From NCBI GenBank assembly GCA_017936785.1, contig JAGBEV010000025.1, positions 1-52,610 of the forward strand: a DNA stretch of 52,610 nt. The letters are read 5' to 3'. Under the pieces are notes generated by a model. It was given only the letters and a program-made list of their open reading frames with translations. It searched no databases and was not told the DNA's origin. This document shows positions 33,921-41,743 of this stretch, in pieces; the first letter of the stretch is position 1; each line of letters opens with the position of its first letter. The position numbers and the translations under genes are program-made. The stretch comes from Lachnospiraceae bacterium (GTDB lineage Bacteria > Bacillota > Clostridia > Lachnospirales > Lachnospiraceae).

Positions 33921-34766
33921 TCAGGAATTTTGCAGAATATGTTTTAAATCGTCATAATCTCTGTCCGGATTTTTCCGTTCTGCAATTTTTACTAGCTGCT
34001 GCGATAATAGTCTGTAAATTTCCCGTTCTTCTCCTGTCAGAACCTGCAGATGTTTTTCCACTGTTCCTGCATCCGCCCGCTCAACAGGTCCTGTCAGCGC
34101 TCGGGTCACTCCCTGCGCCCCGATATTTTCTGCATTTCCCAGAAATAAAGGAAGCAATGCCTGATCCGAAAACGCTTCACTTAGTCCGCAATCCCTGAGC
34201 ATCCGTAAAGCCGTCTCATAAAGTCCTACCACCAGATTGCTGGCAAACACTGCTGCTCCATGATATTTCACCTTTTCCTCTGGAGCAATGACTTCCATGG
34301 GATTGCCAAGTCCGTGAAACAGATCCAGGAAAACCGACAGATATTTTTCGTCTCCTTCAATTGTAAAATATGCTTTGGATAAATCCTGACTGCCGGTCAG
34401 CTTATCACTGACGGCACATATTGGATGGATGGAGTACCCATAGGCACCCTTAAGACTGATACCGGAAAAAACCGAAGAAGATAATGCCCCGCTGCAATGA
34501 ACAAGAGCTTTCCCTTCTATATCCCATTGAATGATTTCAGAATAAACCTTACGGATGCTCCCATCGGGAACCGTAAGAAACAGAGTATCACTTTCTTTGA
34601 TAATATCTTCCAATTTCTGGTAATACTTTGTTTTTGTAAATGCTGCCGCTTCTTTTGAAGATTCCGGATTACGACTATAGTAGCCGGACACACAGATATC
34701 ATGTTCCGTAAAGTATTTTCCCATGGAAAATCCAACTTTACCCGCTCCTATAAATCCTATTGTCAT
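33921..34766 (-). CDS. Rossmann/DUF2520 oxidoreductase, probable ketopantoate reductase (PanG-like)
   Basis: A 281-residue protein with an N-terminal NADP fold ([20 protein letters not shown]) and a C-terminal helical DUF2520 domain ([35 protein letters not shown]). It heads the panB-panC-panD-coaBC operon, which otherwise lacks a ketopantoate reductase (panE). Related proteins have been described as the alternative reductase PanG, so reduction of ketopantoate to pantoate is the likely role (established family plus context). Start at 34766 with GGCAGGTGG upstream; the ATG 13 codons earlier is less likely. Confidence 0.8.
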   Translation of the reverse strand: MTIGFIGAGKVGFSMGKYFTEHDICVSGYYSRNPESSKEAAAFTKTKYYQKLEDIIKESDTLFLTVPDGSIRKVYSEIIQWDIEGKALVHCSGALSSSVFSGISLKGAYGYSIHPICAVSDKLTGSQDLSKAYFTIEGDEKYLSVFLDLFHGLGNPMEVIAPEEKVKYHGAAVFASNLVVGLYETALRMLRDCGLSEAFSDQALLPLFLGNAENIGAQGVTRALTGPVERADAGTVEKHLQVLTGEEREIYRLLSQQLVKIAERKNPDRDYDDLKHILQNS

Positions 34767-34845
34767 TTGACCACCTGCCTTCACTTTCGTTGTGTTTTCA
34801 CACATACAATGTTTTGAGGTGACACTCTTTTCTTCCGCCGAAGGT

Positions 34846-34873
34846 TACAGTTTCTTTTTGGTACAGTTTCTTT
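34846..34873 (-). repeat. 12-base direct repeat in the pan operon leader
   Basis: TACAGTTTCTTT occurs twice (34846-34857 and 34862-34873), spaced by one and a half helical turns (16 bases), just downstream of the pan promoter. It may be a regulator site; no known motif recognised. Confidence 0.4.
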
Positions 34874-34892
34874 CGAATACCATCCAAAAAGG

Positions 34893-34921
34893 AGTTTATC
34901 ATTAGTAAGGGATTTTTTCAA
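34893..34921 (-). promoter_or_regulatory. Promoter of the pantothenate operon
   Basis: TTGAAA (34916-34921), 17-base spacer, TGA-extended TAAACT (34893-34898) on the minus strand, about 127 bases before the PanG-like start. Confidence 0.55.
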
Positions 34922-34929
34922 CATAATTG

Positions 34930-34965
34930 CAATAAAAAGAAATGATAAATTATTCCTTTTTATTG
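34930..34965 (-). terminator. Candidate terminator of the ulosonic-acid glycan operon
   Basis: Perfect 10-base-pair A/T-rich stem CAATAAAAAG / CTTTTTATTG around a 16-base loop, overlapping the stop codon of the last FkbM gene. The T-run lies in the descending arm, so this is a weaker terminator than the others here. Confidence 0.45.
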
Positions 34966-36102
34966 AGGGATTCCATATAAGATGCTGTCTCCCGCAGAGA
35001 GCATGTAATGTCTCAAGACCAATTTGTAATTACAATTTAAAGATTTTATAAAATCAGACAGCACAAGAATATCATCCTGCAGATGATATGTGCAGATTGC
35101 CAGTATGGGTCTGTGTTTCCTGATGATGCCCTCAGCCCCCAGAAGGGCTTTTCTCTCTGCACCTTCTATATCCAGCTTGATAAGACCTACATTTTGATAC
35201 GCAAAGTCATCAATACGCTCTGCATTTACTCTCATATCATTTGCCTCTTTTATATGTCCTGACAATCCTGTTCCGCCAAAACCGATCTCTTCCTTTTTAT
35301 CCCAAAGGGCTGCTTTATGTAAAAAAACACGATGAGGATTCCATTCTCCTTTTGCCATTTTCTCCTCAATAACTACAATATTTTTAGTTTCCGCTTCATA
35401 ACAATGTATTTCAAGAACATTGCCATTCCCTGCTTTATTTATAAACAATTCTACTGTATCTCCGTCAAAAGCACCGCCATCTATTATAGACCCATGCTGG
35501 ACCATTTTATAATGTTCCTCATCTATTACAGTTCTGTCTAAATACGAAGTTTCATTGCTCTTGATTTTATGAAGCCATGTATCATCCCGTGTTAACCGGT
35601 AATTTAAAATTCCTTCCAAAGTCAGCTTTGATTGTTCATCTTCAAATTCCTCATACAGCTTTTCAAATTCTGCTTCATGCGCCCTGATATATTCATACTC
35701 TTTTGATTGGTATTGTCTGTCCGCAGTTTCCCATGCCATGGAAGTAAGCAGATCATAAGTTCGTTCCGAAAGAGCTCCATCATATTCACAGATCTGCCTA
35801 TAAATTTCCTCACGCCACATGGACGCAATACAGATTGCCGGCTCTTTATATTCTCCTATGGCTGCTTCAAAAGATCTGATGATCAGACCATTTCTGGACT
35901 TTCCCCATTTTCTTGAGGAATTATCGCAATAACATTTGGGGAATATGTTATTTTTTCTTAAGAGATTAACCGCCCAGTCACCACTATCTCCGGCACCGAA
36001 AACAATAATATTTTCATAGCCTCTCAATTCCTTCAATATATTATTATTTATGATGCTGTCAGTTGCTTTTTCAAATTCAAGGCGCATAACCCTGTTCCTC
36101 AT
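34960..36102 (-). CDS. FkbM-family methyltransferase with N-terminal FGAG module (copy 1)
   Basis: A 380-residue protein. Residues about 28-110 form a dinucleotide-binding-like module (IIVFGAGDSGDWAVNLLRKN, then CYCDNSSRKWG). The C-terminal half is an FkbM SAM-dependent methyltransferase: IIDGGAFDGDTVELF near residue 210 (SAM loop), IHCYEAETKN, IKLDIEGAERKALLGAEGII near residue 310 and RPILAICTYHLQDD. FkbM enzymes O-methylate sugars in surface glycans. The start overlaps the previous gene by four bases (ATGA); an ATG five codons later has GAGG nine bases upstream and may be used instead. It is paralogous to the gene just upstream. Confidence 0.85.
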   Translation of the reverse strand: MRNRVMRLEFEKATDSIINNNILKELRGYENIIVFGAGDSGDWAVNLLRKNNIFPKCYCDNSSRKWGKSRNGLIIRSFEAAIGEYKEPAICIASMWREEIYRQICEYDGALSERTYDLLTSMAWETADRQYQSKEYEYIRAHEAEFEKLYEEFEDEQSKLTLEGILNYRLTRDDTWLHKIKSNETSYLDRTVIDEEHYKMVQHGSIIDGGAFDGDTVELFINKAGNGNVLEIHCYEAETKNIVVIEEKMAKGEWNPHRVFLHKAALWDKKEEIGFGGTGLSGHIKEANDMRVNAERIDDFAYQNVGLIKLDIEGAERKALLGAEGIIRKHRPILAICTYHLQDDILVLSDFIKSLNCNYKLVLRHYMLSAGDSILYGIPQ

Positions 36103-37250
36103 TTCATTTTTCTTGATTTCGGCATAGCATATAAAACTGTCTCTGACTGTCCGTAACGATACTGCCTTACATAAAATATATACTCATCCTCTAAAATATC
36201 TTCAATGGTTTCCGGAATATCAAAAAAATCTTCCTGTTTATGGTAAATACATATTGTCAATATGGGTCTATTTTTTCTAATCAGTTCTTTTGCGCCAGAT
36301 AAAGCCTTTTTTTCTGCTCCTTCAATATCCATTTTGATAAAATCAACACTTTTTCCCTCAAGAAGATGATCCAGACAGTCGCAGTCCACAATCTCGCCAT
36401 TATCGCTGACCCTGCTGCCGCCGCCGTCTCCAAAGGTTGTGGTATCAAACTTCAGTGTTCCTTCCTCGTCCCATACAGCATACTGATAAGGATATACATT
36501 TTTGTAATTCATTTTACTGATATTTTCACATAGTCGTCCATATACCACAGTCCCGGCTTCCATACAATAGTAATTCCCTTTAAAATCCGGGTAATGATGA
36601 AAGAATGCAGAAATCGTATCTCCTATATATGCCCCTGCATCAACAAAACCTTCCGAAAAGAAGTATTGATTTAATATTTCTTCATCAAAATATTGGTTTT
36701 CTTCCCTGTCCACACTGTCCTTAATATCTTCTAAATAAAAAACTCTTTTTGAAATTCTGTAATTTAACAGACTCCGATAGATCTTCCGGGATTTTTCGTC
36801 TGCCAGCTTATCATATATTGCTTCAAACCTGTCCATATTTTCCTTGATAAATAAAATATCCTGACTTCCGCTGAGAGAAATGCCCGCTGGTTGAAAGAAA
36901 TATATATTTGAAGGCCCTATTCCCATATTCACAAGCTGTTCAAATATAATATCAAAAGCTGTACTGCATACCAAAACCAGCTGTTTTTCATTATTTGTAA
37001 TATTTCCCGGTGCAATGACAGGTTTTCCCAGATAAAAACTTCCGATTTTATCCTTGTTATTATCAGAAAAAGCTTTTATCTTCTCCGACTGTCCATGTTC
37101 TTCCAAAAGATCACAGGTCATCCTGCCCCCAATCCCTGCTCCGAATATTATCACTTCGTTATAGGTCTTTACTTTCTCCAATAAATCATTTTCGAAGGTG
37201 GATGTCCCGTCAACCCACTCTAATTCATCCTTTAGCCTGCTCTTTTTCAT
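36099..37250 (-). CDS. FkbM-family methyltransferase with N-terminal FGAG module (copy 2)
   Basis: About 383 residues with the same architecture as the neighbouring FkbM protein: an N-terminal module (VIIFGAGIGGRMTCDLLEEH, FSDNNKDKIGSF) and a C-terminal FkbM domain (FVDAGAYIGDTISAF, YYCMEAGTVVYGRL, FIKMDIEGAEKKALSGAKEL, RPILTICIYHKQED). It probably methylates another position or sugar of the same glycan. The ATG at 37250 is chosen because AAAAGGG lies eight bases upstream; a GTG at 37277, overlapping the previous stop, and an ATG at 37271 are alternatives without ribosome sites. Confidence 0.85.
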   Translation of the reverse strand: MKKSRLKDELEWVDGTSTFENDLLEKVKTYNEVIIFGAGIGGRMTCDLLEEHGQSEKIKAFSDNNKDKIGSFYLGKPVIAPGNITNNEKQLVLVCSTAFDIIFEQLVNMGIGPSNIYFFQPAGISLSGSQDILFIKENMDRFEAIYDKLADEKSRKIYRSLLNYRISKRVFYLEDIKDSVDREENQYFDEEILNQYFFSEGFVDAGAYIGDTISAFFHHYPDFKGNYYCMEAGTVVYGRLCENISKMNYKNVYPYQYAVWDEEGTLKFDTTTFGDGGGSRVSDNGEIVDCDCLDHLLEGKSVDFIKMDIEGAEKKALSGAKELIRKNRPILTICIYHKQEDFFDIPETIEDILEDEYIFYVRQYRYGQSETVLYAMPKSRKMK

Positions 37251-37273
37251 GTTCTTTGCCCTTTTCCCCATTT

Positions 37274-37924
37274 TCACACACGTAAAACATTATCTGCCAA
37301 TACCTGTGCAAATTGCAGATCTTCCATTGTATCAATATCAACGGACTCAATTTCTCCCACCTCCTGAATATAGGGATGAAATCCGATCCGCCGTCCATGG
37401 TTTACCCACAGTTCCTTAGTAAAAATAAAAAATGCACTGGTTTCCACATAAACCGGTTCCATATCCTGTGTCCTTGGCACATTGCTGATGTCATAGTTAA
37501 TGGGTTTCCCCTGATACCAGGCAAAGGTCTGCATCTTTTTAGCTGTAAAAGCAGAATCATATCCTTCGTAGAGAACCTTATGCAGCGCATTCTCCAGCGT
37601 CTCTTTCTTTGTAAACGGAGAGGTGGTACACATGGCAATATAAATATCCGCATCCACATCATTGACAAATGCCGTATAGGTATCCTTGGCTCTTATTTCA
37701 TTTCCGTCCAGCCATTTTTCACGCTGTAAAAAATTTGCTTTTTCCGGAATATAATTGATGACAGCCTCATCACTGCAGTACACATATACATCATCTATTT
37801 CTTCAACCTGCAATGCCGTATTCACAATGTGATAACACAACGGCTTGCTTCCGATAGGCTGCGTATTCTTATGGGGTACTCTCTCGCTGTTCAGTTTAAT
37901 CGTGGCAAATGCAACTATTTTCAT
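37274..37924 (-). CDS. CMP-ulosonic acid synthetase (NeuA/KdsB-like cytidylyltransferase)
   Basis: A 216-residue acylneuraminate/KDO cytidylyltransferase. The N terminus IVAFATIKLNSERVPHKNTQ-PIGSKPLCYHIV matches the R-(x)-S-K-R-P-x-K-N nucleotide loop with variation. Further family strands are VYVYCSDEAVINY, IAMCTTSPFTKKETLENAL, SAFTAKK and the metal-binding ESVDIDTMEDLQFAQVL. It should activate a 3-deoxy-ulosonic acid as its CMP form. Because kdsA- and kdsC-like genes lie three to four genes upstream, a KDO-like acid is the expected substrate; a nonulosonate is possible. Start at 37924 with GAGAGGG upstream, one base after the epimerase stop. Confidence 0.85.
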   Translation of the reverse strand: MKIVAFATIKLNSERVPHKNTQPIGSKPLCYHIVNTALQVEEIDDVYVYCSDEAVINYIPEKANFLQREKWLDGNEIRAKDTYTAFVNDVDADIYIAMCTTSPFTKKETLENALHKVLYEGYDSAFTAKKMQTFAWYQGKPINYDISNVPRTQDMEPVYVETSAFFIFTKELWVNHGRRIGFHPYIQEVGEIESVDIDTMEDLQFAQVLADNVLRV

Positions 37925-37925
37925 T

Positions 37926-38591
37926 TTACCCTCTCCCCTCAATGGCATCTTTGATCTGTTTCATATGTTCCTGATAATTCATATCACCATAAAACAATCC
38001 TGCTGTCCCAAGGACAAAATTTTCTACGCCCATTTTGCTTAAATGCTTTACCTTTTCCCTTGTTACAGCCCCGTCCATACCAATGGAAAAGCCATATTTC
38101 CCTTTTAACTCCAGTAACTGTTCAATCTTATTCTCCGCATAAGGAAGATACATCTGACCTGCCTGCCCGGGATTTACTCCCATAACAAGAACTCTGTTTA
38201 CCAGATTCAATAATTCCACCACAGAGCCTACTGATGTGCCGGGATTTAACACGATTCCTGCCTCCAGCCCCAGCTCATCTATTTTCTGCAGTGTTGTAAT
38301 GGCATGATACTCCGATTCCGGATGTATATAAATAATATCTACACCGCAATCTGCAAACAATTCTACATATCTCATGGGGTTTTCGATCATTAAATGAACC
38401 TCTGTCTTTACAGACGCACACTGGCAGATACATTTAATATCCTGTAATCCCATGCCGAAATTAGGTACAAACTGTCCATCCATCACATCAAGATGTAATA
38501 TATCTGCTCCTGCTTTTTCCAACAGTTGTACTTCCCGTTCCAAATTACTGTAATTTGCACACATCATAGAAGGGCATAATTTTATGCTCAT
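37926..38591 (-). CDS. Ribulose-phosphate 3-epimerase family (Rpe/AlsE-like)
   Basis: A 221-residue TIM-barrel sugar-phosphate epimerase. Motifs: LCPSMMCANYSNLEREVQLL, ILHLDVMDGQFVPNFGMG (metal His/Asp), VHLMIENPMRYVELF, VLNPGTSVGSV, VLVMGVNPGQAGQMYLPYA and MDGAVTREKV. The M-x-C-A start and other details are closer to AlsE-type ketohexose-phosphate epimerases than to housekeeping Rpe, though this is a judgement from memory. Placed between kdsC and the CMP-synthetase, it probably prepares an unusual sugar phosphate for the ulosonic-acid pathway rather than serving the pentose phosphate route. Confidence 0.85.
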   Translation of the reverse strand: MSIKLCPSMMCANYSNLEREVQLLEKAGADILHLDVMDGQFVPNFGMGLQDIKCICQCASVKTEVHLMIENPMRYVELFADCGVDIIYIHPESEYHAITTLQKIDELGLEAGIVLNPGTSVGSVVELLNLVNRVLVMGVNPGQAGQMYLPYAENKIEQLLELKGKYGFSIGMDGAVTREKVKHLSKMGVENFVLGTAGLFYGDMNYQEHMKQIKDAIEGRG

Positions 38592-38623
38592 TTCGTTTCT
38601 CCAATTCCATTTAGATTCTTCTG

Positions 38624-39103
38624 TTATATCAGACCTTCATCTGACAGCCATTCTATAAAGTCTCTGACAGCGCCATCTCCTCCATTTTTAGAGGAAACAA
38701 AATCACAAACTTCCTTTACCTCCCGGACAGCATCTGCCGGACAGCCATTGATTCCACACAGCTTCATCCCACCAATGTCAATCATATCATCACCGATATA
38801 GGCAAACTCTGCAGTATCATATCCCAGTTCTGCTGCAAGCTGCCTTATGGCGCTTCCCTTATCCTTCACATTCTGCAGAACATGACCGATCTCTAATTCG
38901 CGCGCCCGGTTCATGACGATCTTAGAGGTTCTTCCCGTCAGGATCACAGTAGTTACCCCGTGCTCCGGCAGAATCTCATGAATACCATAGCCGTCTTTTA
39001 TATTAAAGGCTTTAAACATTTCTCCGTTTTCGCCCATATATATTTTTCCATCTGTCATGGTCCCATCAACATCCATGACAAACACCTTAATTTTTTTCTC
39101 CAT
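38624..39103 (-). CDS. kdsC: KDO-8-phosphate phosphatase-like HAD hydrolase
   Basis: A 159-residue cap-less HAD phosphatase, the standard KdsC/YrbI size. VFVMDVDGTMTDGKIYMGEN carries the catalytic Asp pair, VTTVILTGRTS is motif II, and FAYIGDDMIDIGGMKLCGIN gives motif IV; the AFNIKDGYGI segment is shared by KDO-8-P and KDN-9-P phosphatases. It removes phosphate from the 3-deoxy-ulosonate phosphate made by KdsA. It overlaps the manA-like gene by 17 bases. Confidence 0.9.
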   Translation of the reverse strand: MEKKIKVFVMDVDGTMTDGKIYMGENGEMFKAFNIKDGYGIHEILPEHGVTTVILTGRTSKIVMNRARELEIGHVLQNVKDKGSAIRQLAAELGYDTAEFAYIGDDMIDIGGMKLCGINGCPADAVREVKEVCDFVSSKNGGDGAVRDFIEWLSDEGLI

Positions 39104-40001
39104 CCGCTTTCCTTATCCTTGCCACCATCGCAGTATCTATTGCTACATTTGAAATTTCTTCTCCGGGCAGCAGCAGAATGCTCATACCGCTTTTCACAGG
39201 ACAGTTTTCACATTCGCCTTCTCCCTCGATAACAGAAACACATTCCAATGTTTCTGAATTATTTTTATATTCCTTTAAATTTGTTTTTCTGCATATCTCA
39301 TAGTTATTTTCACGCATCCACACTTCATCCTGCAGTTTTCCGTTTTTCGGTACAATCTGCGGATTGATCGCCTTTAGCGCCTTATCAATATGCAGTTCTC
39401 TGGCATTTCCTTCTCCATCCCGCCTGTCATAATCATAAAAGCGGTAAGTATAATCGCTGCCATATTCTATTTCATAGACAAAACATCCTGCTGTCATGGC
39501 ATGAAGTGTTCCGGCTTCCACACATACATAATCGCCCTTCGTAATTTCCAAATGTCCGGTTATCTGCTCCATTTCACCGTTTAAAACAGCAGTCTCCACT
39601 TCCTTTTTTGTTTTACAGCGGCATCCTGCATATATCCAGCCTGACCCGGGCGCATCAAGAAAAACCCAGGACTCTGTTTTTCCTATCCGCTCATGCTCAA
39701 TCTCTTCCGCCGTTATATCATCAGGATGCACCTGGATGCTCAGATGATCTGCTGCATCCACCAGCGCAATGGTCAGAGGAAATTCCTCATATTCCTCCAT
39801 ATCCCATTCCCTTTTCCTGTCTGCAAATATTTCCCTTAGAGTCTTTCCTTTACAATCCCCATTTAAAATGACATTAGACATTTCCTTATGTCCGTTGACC
39901 ATATACAGATGTCCCAGCCTGTCACTGCTGTTTGGAACATATCGGTTTAATTTTATTCCTCCCCATATGGTTTTATGGGGAACAGGTTCTAATATGTACA
40001 T
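39087..40001 (-). CDS. Mannose-6-phosphate isomerase-like cupin (ManA family)
   Basis: A 304-residue class I phosphomannose isomerase-like protein. KTIWGGIKLNRY at the N terminus, SIQVHPDD (zinc ligand His), GKTESWVFLDAPGSGWIYAG and CVEAGTLHAMTAGCFVYEIE are the family motifs. PMI interconverts fructose-6-P and mannose-6-P. In a cluster with an epimerase and KdsA, it may instead supply the aldose phosphate for the condensing step, since no arabinose-5-phosphate isomerase (SIS-domain KdsD) is present. The start abuts the kdsA stop (TAAATG). Confidence 0.85.
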   Translation of the reverse strand: MYILEPVPHKTIWGGIKLNRYVPNSSDRLGHLYMVNGHKEMSNVILNGDCKGKTLREIFADRKREWDMEEYEEFPLTIALVDAADHLSIQVHPDDITAEEIEHERIGKTESWVFLDAPGSGWIYAGCRCKTKKEVETAVLNGEMEQITGHLEITKGDYVCVEAGTLHAMTAGCFVYEIEYGSDYTYRFYDYDRRDGEGNARELHIDKALKAINPQIVPKNGKLQDEVWMRENNYEICRKTNLKEYKNNSETLECVSVIEGEGECENCPVKSGMSILLLPGEEISNVAIDTAMVARIRKADGEKN

Positions 40002-40823
40002 TTATAACACTCCGTATGAATATTTATTTTGGATCGCTCTGATTTCCAGAAGTTCTTTTAAAAGGGTTTCTGTTTTGTCCAGATGGAGCATACAGCTTCC
40101 ATCACACTTGGCATGATCGGGATCATTATGGACTTCCATAAAAATGCCGTCAATAACTCCTGTTGCCATGGCAGCCCTTGCCAGATAGGGCACAAATTCT
40201 CTTTTCCCGCTGTTTCCATAATTTTCTCCGCCGCCGGAGATCTGGACGCTATGGGTTGCATCAAATACTACCGGATACCCCAGCTTTTTCATCCTTACAA
40301 GCCCTGTCATATCAACGATCAGGCTGTTGTAGCCAAAGCTTGTTCCTCTTTCACACAACATGATATCCCTGTTTCCGAAAAACTCGCATTTTCCTACCAC
40401 ATTTCCCATTTCCTCAGGGCTTAAAAACTGTGCCTTTTTAATATTGAGCACTTTACCTGTTTTTGCTGCCGCTTCTATTAAATCCGTCTGTCTGCAGAGA
40501 AATGCCGGAATCTGTATGATATCCGCAACTTCTGCTATCTTTTCCGCCTGCCACGCTTCATGAATATCGGTTGCAATGCAGACACCCAATTCTTCTTTTG
40601 CCTTTTTTAATATGCGAATGCCTTCTTCCAAGCCAAGTCCCCTGTATTTTGTAGCAGATGTGCGATTGGCTTTATCCCAGGACACCTTAAAGCAATATCT
40701 GATTCCCAGCTTGTCCGTAATCTTTTTAAGCTCGGAAGCCAGATACATAACATTTTCTTCCGATTCCAGCGCACAGGGTCCGGCAATCAGGAAAAAATTA
40801 TCTTTACATAAAAAAGAATTCAT
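40002..40823 (-). CDS. kdsA: 3-deoxy-8-phosphooctulonate synthase-like enzyme
   Basis: A 273-residue KdsA homologue condensing PEP with a sugar phosphate (arabinose-5-P in the standard reaction). Motifs: FLIAGPCALESEENVM near residues 11-26, YCFKVSWDKANRTSATKYRG, ATDIHEAWQAEKIAEVADII, FLCRQTDLIEAAAKTGK, CERGTSFGYNSLIVDM, VFDATHSVQ and MEVHNDPDHAKCDG. The Cys in GPC (residue 17), the His of DATHS, the Glu of MEVH and the Asp of KCDG match the four metal ligands of the metal-dependent (Aquifex-type) class. KDO-type chemistry is unusual in a Gram-positive organism that lacks lipopolysaccharide. AGGGAGAAGC precedes the ATG. Confidence 0.93.
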   Translation of the reverse strand: MNSFLCKDNFFLIAGPCALESEENVMYLASELKKITDKLGIRYCFKVSWDKANRTSATKYRGLGLEEGIRILKKAKEELGVCIATDIHEAWQAEKIAEVADIIQIPAFLCRQTDLIEAAAKTGKVLNIKKAQFLSPEEMGNVVGKCEFFGNRDIMLCERGTSFGYNSLIVDMTGLVRMKKLGYPVVFDATHSVQISGGGENYGNSGKREFVPYLARAAMATGVIDGIFMEVHNDPDHAKCDGSCMLHLDKTETLLKELLEIRAIQNKYSYGVL

Positions 40824-40843
40824 TTCCGCTTCTCCCTTATTCT

Positions 40844-41725
40844 TTATTTCTCACCATATACAACAATATAATCAGCCAACTCCCGTTCTTCACAGCTTGC
40901 GATCCAGCTTTTTTCCACACTGGCTGCTACATAAGGATATTCCACATTTCCCATAGGCTTTTTATATTTCAGCCAGGAAACCAGGTTTCCCAAGCCATAT
41001 CTTTGTTTGTATTTCACTTCTACATTCTTAAATCCTGCCTGTCTGGCTGATATTTCCAGACTTTTTTTATTCAGTACCCACAAATGCTGTGTCGAAAAGA
41101 GAAATTTGTCATATTCGCCGTCCAGTGCCATCCGCATAACCGGCTGCTCTGTAGGGGTTCCGATCACAATCTTTCCGCCTGCGCTGCACAATTCATAACA
41201 ATCCTTCATAAACTGAAGGGGATTTTCTACATGCTCGATCACATCAAAAGAGGTGATAATATCCACCTGTCCTTTACAATCCCTTATGGCATCCTCTGCA
41301 TAGGTATATGGGAAGATTCCCTTTTCCCTAAGCCTCTTGTGATACTCCTGCGTAGGCTCTATCCCGATACATTTCGAAGCTGCGCCTTTTACAAAATCCA
41401 AAAAACTGCCGCCTGCACAGCCTATATCAGCTACTACTTTATTTCTGAAAACTTCAGTTCCCGTATAGTTGAGTTTTTCTAAAACCTCTCTGTCATGAAG
41501 TTTTTCATAATCATCTGTTTTTTCTCCCATACTTTCCCTGTATTTTTCGCTCTGATAAAACTCCTCTTCATTGCCCTGAATGCTTTCGTGATACATTGCA
41601 CCACATTCCCGGCACTGATAAATTTCCACGTCCTCTTTTGTATAATTGCCGAAACGTCCATCCCGGATAACACCTTTATAAATTATTTTGGACTCCTTGC
41701 AGCCGCATATCTTACATCCCATCAA
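40844..41725 (-). CDS. Class I SAM methyltransferase with N-terminal zinc ribbon
   Basis: A 293-residue methyltransferase. The N terminus has paired cysteines (CKICGC at 4-9 and YQCRECGAMYH near residue 36), a zinc ribbon that precedes many sugar methyltransferases. The SAM fold shows VVADIGCAGGSFLDFVKGAA (motif I), IGIEPTQEYHKRL, QVDIITSFDVIEHVENPLQF and AGGKIVIGTPT. This pattern occurs in nucleotide-sugar methyltransferases, including C-methyltransferases. The gene sits between the Maf-like gene and kdsA with short gaps; the acceptor is unknown. Confidence 0.85.
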   Translation of the reverse strand: MMGCKICGCKESKIIYKGVIRDGRFGNYTKEDVEIYQCRECGAMYHESIQGNEEEFYQSEKYRESMGEKTDDYEKLHDREVLEKLNYTGTEVFRNKVVADIGCAGGSFLDFVKGAASKCIGIEPTQEYHKRLREKGIFPYTYAEDAIRDCKGQVDIITSFDVIEHVENPLQFMKDCYELCSAGGKIVIGTPTEQPVMRMALDGEYDKFLFSTQHLWVLNKKSLEISARQAGFKNVEVKYKQRYGLGNLVSWLKYKKPMGNVEYPYVAASVEKSWIASCEERELADYIVVYGEK

Positions 41726-41743
41726 TTGTATTTTCCCTTTCTC

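Noticed and set aside
39087-40001. Simple housekeeping mannose-6-phosphate isomerase
   Set aside because: Tight coupling to kdsA (TAAATG) and kdsC (17-base overlap) argues for a pathway-specific role, so no manA symbol was given.
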